Shown here piece after piece: positions 47,804 to 56,531 of a stretch of 64,000 nt of DNA. This stretch comes from Desulfotignum sp. (GTDB lineage Bacteria; Desulfobacterota; Desulfobacteria; Desulfobacterales; Desulfobacteraceae). Under the pieces are notes generated by a model that was not told the DNA's origin, did not search any database, and worked only from the letters and a program-made list of their open reading frames with translations. A program made the position numbers and the translations under genes. Where the stretch lies: NCBI GenBank assembly GCA_011390335.1, contig JAABSO010000006.1:90932-154931 (forward strand), written 5' to 3'. Every line of letters starts with the position of its first letter. The first letter of the stretch is position 1.

Positions 47804-49588
47804 TCACAGGGTTTCTTTTTCCAGCAGATGAAAATACTCCCCTTTGGCCTTCACCAGTTCCTGGTGGCTGCCCTGTTCCCGGATCCGGCCATCCCTGAGC
47901 AGCAGGATATGGCCGCAGTGCCGGATGGTGGACAGGCGGTGGGCGATGATAATGGACAGCCGGCCGTGCATGAGCCGGTTCATGGCCTCGTGCACCGCCT
48001 GTTCCGAGCCGGAATCCATGTAAGAGGTGGCCTCGTCGAAAATGATCAGGTCCGGATCGCAGGCAAAGGCCCTGGCGATACACACCAGCTGTTTTTCCCC
48101 GGCAGACAGGGGCCGTCCGCCCTCTTTTAACAGGGTATCGGGTCCCTTGAATCTGTCATACAGAAAATGGCAGTTGGCCTGTTCCAGCACTTTTTTCAGG
48201 GCAGGGCCGCCCAGGGGTTTTTCCGGCGGGCAGATATTGTTTCTGATACTGCCGGAAAAAAGGATGGGGTCCTGCATGACCAGGGCGGTTTTTTTCCGGA
48301 TATCCATGATGTTGATGGCATCCATGGCCTGGTTGTTGATCAGGATGCGGCCGGCATCCGGCCGGTAGAACCCGGTGATCAGGTTGATGATGGACGTTTT
48401 GCCGGAACCTGTCTGGCCCACGATGCCGATGGATTCTCCTTTTTGAAGGTCAAAGCAGATCTCCTTCAGCACAGGTGTCTCACCATCATAGGAAAAATCC
48501 ACATGGTCAAAGGCCAGGCGGTCAATGGTATCAAGCCGGGTTCTTTTTCTGGTGATGCGCTGAAGGTCCCGGGGTTTTTCCAGCACCGTGATGATGCGTT
48601 CGGCCGATGCAAGGGCGTTCTGGAGCAGGTTGAATTTTTCCGACAGCTCCCGCAGGGGCCTGAAAAACAGTTTCATATAGGTGAGAAACGCCACCAGCTC
48701 GCCGATGGTCATCTGATGGGACATCACCTTGAAACTGCCGGCCCACAAGATGATGGCCGTGCTGATGGTGCCAAAGAATCCGATAAAAGGCATGAAAATC
48801 GCAAAGATTTTAATCTGGAACATGGCTGCGGTAAAGTGGGCTTCATTGAGCTTTCTGAACCGGTTGACAAAGGTATCTTTGCTGCCGGTGGTCTGGATGA
48901 TCCGGATGCCGGAAATCCCTTCGGAAAAGCTGTGGTTGATTTCCCCGATTTTCTGGCGGATGGTGCGGAAAACATTGCGCACCCGCCTGGAAAAACCGGT
49001 CACGCTCATCAGGATCACCGGCACCAGTAAAAACAGGTAAAATGCCAGACCGGGATTGAGCATGGCCAGCATCACAAAAATGGCTGCCATGAGCACCAGG
49101 TCCTTGAAAATGAATACCAGCACACTGGTGAACATCTCATTCATGTTTTCAATATCCCCGGCCACCCTGGCCACCAGGCGGCCGGAGGCGTTTTTGTCAT
49201 AATAGGCCACAGGCAGCCCGGTCATGTGGGAAAACAGGGCGCACCGCAGATGTAGAATAATTTTCTGGCCGCTGTATTCCATGAACAGGGTCTGGCAGAA
49301 GTCGATCACAAAGGCTGCCACGATCACCAGGCTGAAAAACACGGCAAATCCCTTGAATTCCGTCATGTGAAATCCTAAAAAAGTAGCGCTGCCTCCGCCT
49401 TCTGATCCAAGGATAAACCCGTCCAGGCCCTTTTGAATGAGCAAAGGAATGGACAGCTCAAAGAAGATGCCGGCAAATACCAGCAGGGTGGAGCAGACAA
49501 GCATCCAGACATAGGGCCGGATATAGGGCCACAATGCTTTTGCCAGCACCAGGTCTGCCAGGTGGATCTCTTTTTCTTCAAGTTTCAT
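47804..49588 (-). CDS. heterodimeric ABC exporter, second subunit
   Basis: A 594-aa half-transporter with six membrane helices (about 20-320) and an ATPase domain. Walker A is GQTGSGKTS and Walker B IIFDEATS with the catalytic Glu. The signature is LSAGE instead of LSGGQ. The ATG at 49588 follows GAGGAAACC and overlaps the stop of the upstream subunit by 11 bases; the frame stays open to 49708. With its partner it forms an asymmetric exporter of the TM287/288 or BmrCD type. Substrate unknown. Confidence 0.92.
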   Translation of the reverse strand: MKLEEKEIHLADLVLAKALWPYIRPYVWMLVCSTLLVFAGIFFELSIPLLIQKGLDGFILGSEGGGSATFLGFHMTEFKGFAVFFSLVIVAAFVIDFCQTLFMEYSGQKIILHLRCALFSHMTGLPVAYYDKNASGRLVARVAGDIENMNEMFTSVLVFIFKDLVLMAAIFVMLAMLNPGLAFYLFLLVPVILMSVTGFSRRVRNVFRTIRQKIGEINHSFSEGISGIRIIQTTGSKDTFVNRFRKLNEAHFTAAMFQIKIFAIFMPFIGFFGTISTAIILWAGSFKVMSHQMTIGELVAFLTYMKLFFRPLRELSEKFNLLQNALASAERIITVLEKPRDLQRITRKRTRLDTIDRLAFDHVDFSYDGETPVLKEICFDLQKGESIGIVGQTGSGKTSIINLITGFYRPDAGRILINNQAMDAINIMDIRKKTALVMQDPILFSGSIRNNICPPEKPLGGPALKKVLEQANCHFLYDRFKGPDTLLKEGGRPLSAGEKQLVCIARAFACDPDLIIFDEATSYMDSGSEQAVHEAMNRLMHGRLSIIIAHRLSTIRHCGHILLLRDGRIREQGSHQELVKAKGEYFHLLEKETL

Positions 49589-51305
49589 TGGTTTCCTCAA
49601 ACTGCTGGACCGCAAATGCATTCCGGTAATACCGGCTGGTGATGAGCAGATCAGCATGGGATCCTTTGGCCTGGATCCGGCCATTTTCAAGGATATAAAT
49701 CCTGTCACAGGCAGCCAGTGCAGACAGCCTGTGGGAGATGATGAAGCAGGTGCTGCCCTGTGTCAGGTGAAAGATGCCGTCAATGACCCTGCGGGCGGTG
49801 CGGGTGTCCAGCTGGCTCACCGGGTCATCCAGGATCAGCACAGGTTTTTCTTCCACCAGTGCCCTGGCCAGAGACAGCCGCTGCTTCTGGCCCCCGGAAA
49901 GGGTGACACCCCGTTCCCCCACCAGGGTATCCAGGCCTCCGGGCATGGCAGCAATGGTGTCGGTCAGATCACAGGTCTGGATCACCCGGTCCAGGTTTCG
50001 GGCATCCAGGTGCCGCCCCATGAGGATATTGTCTTTGATGGTGGTGGAAAACAAAAACGGTTCCTGGGGCATCAGGGCGATGCAGGACCGCAGCGCATCC
50101 GGGTCCAGGCCGGTAGTGGGGATGTTGTCCAGAAGGATTTCACCCCTGGTGGGATCATACAGCCGCAGGAGCAGATACATCAGGGTGGTTTTGCCGGTGC
50201 CGGGGGGACCGGTGATTCCTACCCGTGTGCCTGCGGGAATGTCCAGGTTGATATCCGACAGCACCGGAGCGCTGTCATCATAGGAAAATCCGGTGTGTGA
50301 AAACCGGATACGCCGGTTTAACCGGGGTATTGGCACCGGTTTGTCCGGGCAGGTGATCCGGGGCTGTGATTCCAGCAGGGTGTTGATCCGGCGCAGAGAT
50401 GAGAGGCCCCGCTGGAACAGGTTGGTCATCCAGCCGATGGCAATGACCGGCCAGGCCAGCAGACCCAGGTACTGGAGAAACGCCACCAGCTCTCCCGGGC
50501 TCAGAGAATTTTGGATCACCAGGGTCCCGCCGTAAATCAGGATCACCAGAGAAGAGATATTGAAAAAAAAGCCCAGCAGTGGCCGGAGCAGCGCCGTCAC
50601 CACGGCCCGCTTCAGGTTTTTTTTATAGTAATCTGTCGCCGCATGGTTCACACGCTCTGATACCAGGGGTTCAAAATTAAACACCTTGATGATCCGGATG
50701 CCGAAAAAGCTTTCCCTGACCATTTCGGTGAGCTGTGAAAAAGATTCCTGGGCTGTGGTGTGAAAATCATGCATTTTTTTGCCCAGGTACCGGGTAAAGA
50801 AAATCAGGGCCGGCATGGGGATCATGGCCATGGCTGTGAGTTTCGGGTGGGTCCAGATCATGATGGCCAAGATGGCGCCCCCCAGCAGCAGGGTGTCCAC
50901 CAGCACGATGATGCCGAACCCGAAGGCCATGCGCACATGGTTGATGTCCGAGGTGGCATGGGCCATGATATCCCCTGTTTTCACCCGGTCATAAAAAGCA
51001 GGGTCCAGCGTCATGGCATGGGCGAACAACTGGTTCCGGATTCCTTTTTCCAGGTTTCTGGCACTGCCCATGAGCAGTATGCGCCACGCATAGCGCAGCA
51101 CCGTCATGACCACGCCCAGGCCCACAATGACCACGCACTGCCGTACCAGCATGGCCCGGTCCAGGCTGTCTGATGCCAGGACATCCACGGCGGATTTGAC
51201 AATTTGTGGCACAATGAGCTGGGCCCCATCCACAATGATCATGCACACCATGCCCAGCAGAATCTGGACCTTGAATTGTCTGAAATAGGGAAGGATCAGT
51301 TTCAA
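49578..51305 (-). CDS. heterodimeric ABC exporter, first subunit
   Basis: A 575-aa half-transporter: six membrane helices (about 10-305), then Walker A GPPGTGKTT, intact signature LSGGQ, and Walker B VLILDDPVS where the catalytic Glu is Asp. The start is TTG at 51305 behind GGGGGAA. It is divergent from the MarR regulator across 254 bases, so MarR may control it. Partner subunit overlaps its 3' end. Confidence 0.92.
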   Translation of the reverse strand: MKLILPYFRQFKVQILLGMVCMIIVDGAQLIVPQIVKSAVDVLASDSLDRAMLVRQCVVIVGLGVVMTVLRYAWRILLMGSARNLEKGIRNQLFAHAMTLDPAFYDRVKTGDIMAHATSDINHVRMAFGFGIIVLVDTLLLGGAILAIMIWTHPKLTAMAMIPMPALIFFTRYLGKKMHDFHTTAQESFSQLTEMVRESFFGIRIIKVFNFEPLVSERVNHAATDYYKKNLKRAVVTALLRPLLGFFFNISSLVILIYGGTLVIQNSLSPGELVAFLQYLGLLAWPVIAIGWMTNLFQRGLSSLRRINTLLESQPRITCPDKPVPIPRLNRRIRFSHTGFSYDDSAPVLSDINLDIPAGTRVGITGPPGTGKTTLMYLLLRLYDPTRGEILLDNIPTTGLDPDALRSCIALMPQEPFLFSTTIKDNILMGRHLDARNLDRVIQTCDLTDTIAAMPGGLDTLVGERGVTLSGGQKQRLSLARALVEEKPVLILDDPVSQLDTRTARRVIDGIFHLTQGSTCFIISHRLSALAACDRIYILENGRIQAKGSHADLLITSRYYRNAFAVQQFEETNET

Positions 51306-51496
51306 CTGGTTCCCCCGGGGAACGGCCGGACAGCCGCATCTGTTTGGATTTGAAAAAGCATGGTAAAATAATAGGCCATTTTTATTTTGTTTTCAATAGC
51401 CGAAGCTTCCGGGTTTTTTTGTCGGCAGCAGGCGCAAGACCAGTCATGGAAAACATGAACATTTGGTGTCATTGGGTTTATACCAGAAAACAATAG

Positions 51497-51538
51497 TTTG
51501 ACAATCAAATCAAATGTCTTTATAGTTTGATAATCAAA
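51497..51538 (+). promoter_or_regulatory. marR promoter with two palindromic operators
   Basis: TTTGACAATCAAA (51497-51509, one mismatch) and TTTGATAATCAAA (51526-51538, perfect palindrome) lie 29 bases apart. The promoter -35 TTGACA (51498-51503) is inside the first and the -10 TATAGT (51521-51526) abuts the second, with a 17-nt spacer. Binding at either would block RNA polymerase, so autorepression by the MarR protein is likely. Confidence 0.75.
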
Positions 51539-51559
51539 TTATTTTTGTAAGGAAGCGCT

Positions 51560-51982
51560 ATGAACTGTCACCAATTGGAAGAACTCAGCGAAGCCATGAT
51601 CCAGTTTTATGAAAAAATGTCTTCATGGGAGCATGGTGTTGCCAAAAACCGGGGCCTGTCTCCCCGGCAGAACCATACCATAGAGATCGTGGGGCATGCC
51701 GGGTCCATCCGGATGAAACCTTTGGCTGAAAAGCTGAGCATCACCACAGGGACACTCACCGTCATGATCGACCGTCTTGAAAAATCAGGCTATGTCTACC
51801 GCCGGAAAGACCCGCAGGACAAACGCGCCTTTAATATCGTTTTGACCAGGAAAGGTCTCAAGATCCACAAGGAACACCATTGCTTTCACCTGAAGCTGGC
51901 CCAGGATATCATCAGCCGCCTTGATCCGGCCCAGGCGGAATGTTTTGCCCAAACCCTGATGAAAATCAATGAAAGTTTATAA
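51560..51982 (+). CDS. MarR family regulator with AdcR/ZitR-like zinc ligands
   Basis: A 140-aa winged-helix dimer. Near the C-terminal dimer helix the sequence KEHHCFH gives Glu105, His106 and His110, the same spacing as AdcR Glu107, His108, His112. Glu24 and His39 (LSPRQNH, compare AdcR LTNTQEH) fit the other primary-site ligands Glu24 and His42. Cys30 of the AdcR second site is not kept. Zinc-dependent DNA binding is inferred. AAGGAAG precedes the ATG. A CDF exporter gene follows after 2 bases, in line with metal control. Confidence 0.85.
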   Translation: MNCHQLEELSEAMIQFYEKMSSWEHGVAKNRGLSPRQNHTIEIVGHAGSIRMKPLAEKLSITTGTLTVMIDRLEKSGYVYRRKDPQDKRAFNIVLTRKGLKIHKEHHCFHLKLAQDIISRLDPAQAECFAQTLMKINESL

Positions 51983-51984
51983 CC

Positions 51985-52926
51985 GTGAAAACACATAACT
52001 GCAGTACCCAAAAATTGACCCCTGATTCCCGGAAAAATGAAACCGTTACCCTGATCGTCGTTATCATAACCCTGATCACCATGGCAGTAGAAATCATTGC
52101 CGGCCTTATCAGCGGCTCCATGGCGCTTCTGTCCGACGGTATTCACATGGGCACGCATGCCGTGGCCCTGTTTATCACCCTTGTCGCATATATATTTGCC
52201 AGAAAACAGATGGACAACCCGTCCTTTTGTTTCGGTACCGGAAAAGTTGGTGTGCTCGGAGGATACACCAATGCCATTCTCCTTTTGATTGCAGCGGCCG
52301 CCATGGCTTTTGAATCCATTGAACGGCTGTTCAATCCGGTGCACATCATGTTCGACCAGGCCATTGTCGTTGCCGTTATCGGCCTTATCGTCAATATTGT
52401 TTCAGCAATAATCCTGGGCCGCGGGGGTCCGGACCACAGCCATGATCACGACCAGTCCCGCTTACACGATCATAATTCAGACCACACCCATCATCACCAC
52501 AGCCATGAGGACCACAACCTCAAGGCAGCCTACCTCCATGTAATTACAGATGCCCTGACCAGTGTTCTGGCCATCTTTGCCCTGCTGGTGGCCAAATATT
52601 TCGGACTGGCCTGGGCAGATCCCCTGGTCGGGATCCTGGGGGCCATTGTTGTGGCAAGATGGGCCATCGGTCTTCTGAAACAGACCAGCAGCCTGCTTTT
52701 GGACAAATCAGACACGTTAGAGACGGTCACCCGGCTGCGGGAATTGATCGAATCCGACACCACATCCATTGAAGACCTGCATCTCTGGCAGATATCGGAA
52801 AACGAACGCTCCCTGATATTAAGCCTGACCACCTCTGATGACAAAGGCCCTTCCTTTTACCACAACCTTGTAAAAAAAGTGGGTAATTTTGAACACATCA
52901 CCGTTGAAATCCATAAACAGCCCTGA
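51985..52926 (+). CDS. cation diffusion facilitator metal exporter (ZitB-like)
   Basis: A 313-aa CDF protein with six membrane helices, the SDGIHMGTHA motif in helix 2 and a helix 5 HVITDALTSVLAI motif carrying the metal-site His and Asp. A His/Asp-rich loop (about 150-178, 12 or more His) lies between helices 4 and 5, as in zinc exporters. It starts with GTG at 51985, 2 bases after the MarR stop, so the two are one operon. Zinc efflux is likely. Confidence 0.93.
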   Translation: MKTHNCSTQKLTPDSRKNETVTLIVVIITLITMAVEIIAGLISGSMALLSDGIHMGTHAVALFITLVAYIFARKQMDNPSFCFGTGKVGVLGGYTNAILLLIAAAAMAFESIERLFNPVHIMFDQAIVVAVIGLIVNIVSAIILGRGGPDHSHDHDQSRLHDHNSDHTHHHHSHEDHNLKAAYLHVITDALTSVLAIFALLVAKYFGLAWADPLVGILGAIVVARWAIGLLKQTSSLLLDKSDTLETVTRLRELIESDTTSIEDLHLWQISENERSLILSLTTSDDKGPSFYHNLVKKVGNFEHITVEIHKQP

Positions 52927-52951
52927 ACCGCGGCATCAGGATGACAATGCG

Positions 52952-53887
52952 TTACCCAAAAAATTCAAGCACATATTTGGCTGCCGTCAGAATCATGATC
53001 CCGGTCAGCATCCATTTGATGGCATTGGCCGGGATAAATTTCTGGCACCGGGCACCTAAATACATGCCGGCCATGCCGCCCACACCGAATAAAATTCCCA
53101 GCAGCCAGTCAGGGGCCACGGACAGGTGGGGATAAAACGGGGCAATGACCTGGTAAAAAGCGACCCCGGCAATGGAGGTGACAAAGGTCCCCATCAGGGC
53201 CGCACCTGCCACGATATATACCGGGAGTCCGAAAAAAGTGACAAAAAAAGGGGCGATGATGGAACCGCCGCCGATGCCGTAAATCCCGCCGACAATGCCC
53301 ACAATGAAACTGAGAAAAAAGATGCCCGGAAAGGATACCTCATAGGATTCCCCATAAAAGGTGAATCCCAGCCGGCGGAGATTGAACTCGGTCACGGTGG
53401 AGGGCCGTGCGGTGGTGCCATTGGAACGCCAGGTTTTCATCAGGGTTTGAAAGCGCTTTTCGCTGTCGCCTTTACCGTTATTTCGGCTGGATTGCTTCAG
53501 CATGTCCCGCATCAGTTTAATCCCGATATACAGCAGGACCCCGGCGGCAAACAGCTTGAACAGTCCGGGGTCCGGCAGCCAGGTCACCCGCACAATTGCA
53601 CCGATGAATACACCGGGCAGCGTACCCAGAATCACGATCCAGGTCAGGGGCCATACCATCCGGCCCTCCTGCCAGTAGCGGTATACCCCGCTGGGAATGG
53701 CTACAATATTGAACAGCTGGTTGGTGGCGCTGACCGAAGGATGGGTGTAGCCCAGAACCGACATCTGGAACGGCAGCAGCAAAAAAGCACCGGATATCCC
53801 GCCCATGGAGGTGAAAAATGACACCACAAATGCCACCAGCGGCGGTACCCATATAGCCGTTTCTATGCCTGCGGTTGAAAAATACAT
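52952..53887 (-). CDS. TSUP (TauE/SafE) family permease
   Basis: A 311-aa membrane protein with about eight hydrophobic helices in two repeats. The N-terminal repeat contains GISGAFLLLPFQMSVLG and the second GGIYGIGGGSIIAPFF, the TSUP hallmarks. Members export or import sulfite, sulfonates and other anions. CGGAGGA precedes the ATG. It is divergent from the TunR-like gene, so tungstate- or molybdate-linked control is possible. Substrate unknown. Confidence 0.9.
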   Translation of the reverse strand: MYFSTAGIETAIWVPPLVAFVVSFFTSMGGISGAFLLLPFQMSVLGYTHPSVSATNQLFNIVAIPSGVYRYWQEGRMVWPLTWIVILGTLPGVFIGAIVRVTWLPDPGLFKLFAAGVLLYIGIKLMRDMLKQSSRNNGKGDSEKRFQTLMKTWRSNGTTARPSTVTEFNLRRLGFTFYGESYEVSFPGIFFLSFIVGIVGGIYGIGGGSIIAPFFVTFFGLPVYIVAGAALMGTFVTSIAGVAFYQVIAPFYPHLSVAPDWLLGILFGVGGMAGMYLGARCQKFIPANAIKWMLTGIMILTAAKYVLEFFG

Positions 53888-53920
53888 ATCAATTCCTCCG
53901 GTAAAAATTTAGATTCATAG

Positions 53921-53993
53921 TCACGTAAAATAATATATTCGTGATAGTAACAACCATTGACAAGAGACGTCAAGTATTTTATTGAATCGTCTC
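53921..53993. promoter_or_regulatory. divergent promoter region with two inverted repeats
   Basis: TCACG (53921-53925) and CGTGA (53940-53944) form one inverted repeat. GAGACG (53964-53969) and CGTCTC (53988-53993) form a second. A plus-strand TTGACA (53957-53962) with TATTGA after 17 bases (53980-53985) overlaps the second repeat. These sites may bind the TunR-like regulator; which one is real is undecided. Confidence 0.4.
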
Positions 53994-54033
53994 ATAAAAT
54001 GACTGCAACTCACTGAAAGTATGGAAAACCGAT

Positions 54034-55134
54034 ATGGCGGATCAAAAGAAAACATCACTGAATCAGGATTTTTCACCGTCCGGTGGAAAAGACCACAGCC
54101 GGATCATCTCCGTTGCCCATACCGGCCCATGCCTGGATACGGCTCAGTTGAATCAGCTGGAACAGTCCTTTCGAAAATGGGCAACCGATTCACCCCGTGC
54201 TGATGTGCGCTTTTCCCGCCGCCGCATTCTGATCACCTTTTTTTTGATTCGGTATACCGGTGCAAAGTTAAAGGAAGTGCTGGCGGTCAACCCTTTTACA
54301 GACATCGACGCACAGAACCATGCGGTGACCTATGGCCCCAGCGGACCTGAAAACGGTGTGAAACCAAGAACGGTACATCTCTCCGAAGCCCTGTGCAATG
54401 AGATCCAGAAACTGATCCGCACGCGGGGATTCAAAGAAAAAGCAGGAAGGATGCCTGACCTGGATCCCGGATTTGTTCGCCGAAAATTTTATGAACGGGC
54501 CGCTGCCTGCGGGTTTGCCAAGGAAATGGGCGGCCCGGAAGCCATCCGCAGGGCCAGGGGAATCGAGTTGATGCAGGGCAATCTGCCGTTGCCGGCTGTT
54601 CAACAAATTTTAGGTCACACATCGGCCAATCTGACTTCATCTTATGTCACTTTTTCGGAAACAGATATTCAGGCGGTTGCCAAGCGCTTCATGGAAAAGG
54701 AATCCGGCCGCAGAACAAGCGCCCGCAATGCTTTTTTCTGTAAAGTCAGAAACATCGTAAAAGGGGATGTTCAGTCTCTGATCGAAATGACCACCCTGGA
54801 CGGGCACCCCATCATCACCGTTATAACCAATGACAGTGTACATCGGCTTGGCCTGGTTCCCGGTAAATGGGTCACAGCTGAGGTCAAGGCACCCCAGGTG
54901 ATGCTGCAAAGCGGAGATGTCCCTTGTGCATGCAGTGTGGAAAACTGGTTCAACGGGGTTGTCACCCGGATCACCCGGGGGAAAATCAATACCGAATGTA
55001 TCGTCACGGTGTCAGATTCCTTGCAGATCTGTGCGGTGATATCCTCGGCAGGCACCTGGATTTCCGGTATAAAGCAAAAAGACCCGGTCCGGGCTTTTTT
55101 CACCGCTGTTTCCGTGGTGCTTCATCTGGACTGA
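54034..55134 (+). CDS. TunR-like regulator: integrase-fold DNA-binding domain fused to TOBE/Mop domain
   Basis: The 366-aa protein has an N-terminal part (about 40-225) like the catalytic domain of tyrosine recombinases (FLIRYTGAKLKEVLAV, LPLPAVQQILGHTSANLTSSYV). The expected HxxR active-site set is degraded, so recombination is unlikely. Residues about 230-366 look like paired Mop/TOBE oxyanion-binding domains (ARNAFFCKVRNIVKGD, NWFNGVVTRITRGKINTE). This is the domain plan of TunR, a tungstate-responsive regulator described in sulfate-reducing bacteria. Ligand and targets here are inferred. The aor gene at 59 kb would need tungsten. Confidence 0.85.
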   Translation: MADQKKTSLNQDFSPSGGKDHSRIISVAHTGPCLDTAQLNQLEQSFRKWATDSPRADVRFSRRRILITFFLIRYTGAKLKEVLAVNPFTDIDAQNHAVTYGPSGPENGVKPRTVHLSEALCNEIQKLIRTRGFKEKAGRMPDLDPGFVRRKFYERAAACGFAKEMGGPEAIRRARGIELMQGNLPLPAVQQILGHTSANLTSSYVTFSETDIQAVAKRFMEKESGRRTSARNAFFCKVRNIVKGDVQSLIEMTTLDGHPIITVITNDSVHRLGLVPGKWVTAEVKAPQVMLQSGDVPCACSVENWFNGVVTRITRGKINTECIVTVSDSLQICAVISSAGTWISGIKQKDPVRAFFTAVSVVLHLD

Positions 55135-55186
55135 TAATGATAAAAAAAACCATACCCATAACAAAAACAAAGGGGCCATATAAAAA

Positions 55187-55561
55187 ATGGAAAAACTGCT
55201 CTGGGTCATGCTGGGCGGCAGCCTGGGCGCGGCAAGCCGTTACGGCATCAGCCTTTTAACGATCAACCTGTGGGGCACCCGCTTTCCCTGGGGCACGCTG
55301 GCCGTCAATCTGGCGGGGTGTTTTCTCATCGGACTTTTGTTCGGGCTGTCGGACCGGGTGCGCCTGCTGACACCGGAGATGCGCCTGTTGCTGATCACCG
55401 GTTTTTTAGGGGCGCTGACAACCTTTTCAGCTTTTTCCATGGAAACCATCGCTGCCGGCCAGGCCGGCATGAGATTTCAGGCAATGATGAACATCCTGGT
55501 CAACAATCTGGGCGGGCTGGCATTGACTGTTTTTGGACTGTGGATTGGCAGTATGAAATAA
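55187..55561 (+). CDS. crcB: fluoride channel CrcB/FluC
   Basis: A 124-aa protein with four membrane helices and the family motifs GGSLGAASRYGI near residue 9, GTLAVNLAGCFLIG near 38 and TGFLGALTTFSAFSMET near 70. It exports fluoride as a dual-topology dimer. It lies 52 bases after the TunR-like gene; no fluoride riboswitch is visible in that gap. Co-transcription with the regulator is likely. Confidence 0.95.
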   Translation: MEKLLWVMLGGSLGAASRYGISLLTINLWGTRFPWGTLAVNLAGCFLIGLLFGLSDRVRLLTPEMRLLLITGFLGALTTFSAFSMETIAAGQAGMRFQAMMNILVNNLGGLALTVFGLWIGSMK

Positions 55562-55703
55562 GCGGGGAGGATTCTGCGCACCGGGTTTGCATAGCCAGGA
55601 TCTTTCCCGGGATCTCAATTTCATTGACATAACCTGAGATCAATATTATTTTGTAGTTGAATGCATTGATATGATGTTAAAAGTGAATCAATAACAGGGA
55701 TCT

Positions 55704-56057
55704 ATGGTGACCACGGTATCTTTTGTTCAATCGATTTCCATCAATTCAGACGATGTTTTCAATAAACTTGAAAACGACCGGGCCAAAGGGCTTTTGGCCG
55801 GAAAAGTAGCGACTGCCGGAATATATTATGAGGCAAGCGCTGCACATCCCGGTTACCTTGATCGGGTCAATTCTGTCACTGGAGAAAGACAGACGGGTTT
55901 ATTCGAACGCGGTGCGTTCAGGGCACTCTGATGGCAGATCCAAGGTAGCTCCTCCAAAAAGGATCCATTCAAACAGATCATTGTGATGAAGGCTGGAAAT
56001 TACGAAATAAAAGCAGATATACTACCGGAATGGGCAAAGGATTTACTCCCGGCATAA
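55704..56057 (+). pseudogene. unidentified 117-codon frame broken by an in-frame TGA
   Basis: The frame opens at ATG 55704 behind AGGGA, runs 75 codons to TGA at 55929-55931, and then stays open in the same frame for 41 more codons to TAA at 56055-56057. The last part reads like protein (FKQIIVMKAGNYEIKADILP, then EWAKDLLPA). A nonsense mutation in a small gene is the simplest reading. Selenocysteine is possible in this lineage, but no convincing SECIS hairpin follows the TGA. No family recognised. Confidence 0.4.
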
Positions 56058-56094
56058 GGCATGGGTATGTCAACAAATAACTTAGGATACCACA

Positions 56095-56418
56095 ATGGAT
56101 AATGAAGAGATAAAAGTCAAAATCCTGCAGGAGATTGACAAAACCGAAAAACAGGTTGCACAATACAGAGAGAAGAACAAGCCGGTAGCCCCTGATAATG
56201 CCATCGGAAGAATTTCCCGAATGGATGCGATCATCAACAAAAGCGTTGGGGAGGCATCATTGACCCAGGCGGAGAACAGATTGAAAAGCCTTAAACGTGC
56301 GCTTTCAAACTTGTCATCACCTGATTTCGGAATCTGCATACAATGTGGCAATCCCATCCCGGTCGGCAGAATGCTCATTATGCCGGAAACCCAGCTCTGT
56401 GTTCATTGTGCACAATAA
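56095..56418 (+). CDS. DksA/TraR C4-type zinc finger protein
   Basis: A 107-aa protein with an N-terminal coiled-coil hairpin (about 1-75) and a C-terminal zinc finger CIQCGNPIPVGRMLIMPETQ followed by LCVHC (Cys at about 82, 85, 102, 105). DksA-like proteins enter the RNA polymerase secondary channel and tune transcription. It is shorter than DksA (151 aa) and lacks the tip Asp pair in recognisable form, so its role may differ. Confidence 0.88.
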   Translation: MDNEEIKVKILQEIDKTEKQVAQYREKNKPVAPDNAIGRISRMDAIINKSVGEASLTQAENRLKSLKRALSNLSSPDFGICIQCGNPIPVGRMLIMPETQLCVHCAQ

Positions 56419-56420
56419 TT

Positions 56421-56531
56421 TCAAAAATTGGTTATATCCATCTTTTCCAGTGTGGTTTTCAAATATTCATAAATCATTTCCGGGCTGTCCAGATATTTGC
56501 TGGCATCCCATTTACTGGTTGTTATACCCAT
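56421..56531 (-). pseudogene. truncated HigA-like antitoxin remnant
   Basis: The frame codes for 36 residues starting MGITTSKWDASKYLDSPEMI, the N-terminus of the antitoxin partner of HigB-like toxins (addiction module antidote family, normally near 95-105 aa). It ends at TGA (56421-56423) before the helix-turn-helix region. Its ATG overlaps the toxin stop by 10 bases, the usual arrangement. Without the DNA-binding part it is unlikely to work as a repressor. Confidence 0.75.

Noticed and set aside
54034..55134. functional phage or integron integrase
   Set aside because: The active-site HxxR set is degraded and the C-terminal Mop/TOBE repeats point to an oxyanion-sensing regulator; no attachment sites or mobile genes are nearby.
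55135..55186. possible fluoride riboswitch before crcB
   Set aside because: The 52-base gap is A-rich and too short; none of the conserved fluoride riboswitch segments are present.
55929..55975. selenocysteine insertion at TGA 55929
   Set aside because: Only short GATCC/GGATC and AGG/CCT pairings follow; no convincing bacterial SECIS loop and no Cys homolog known to me.
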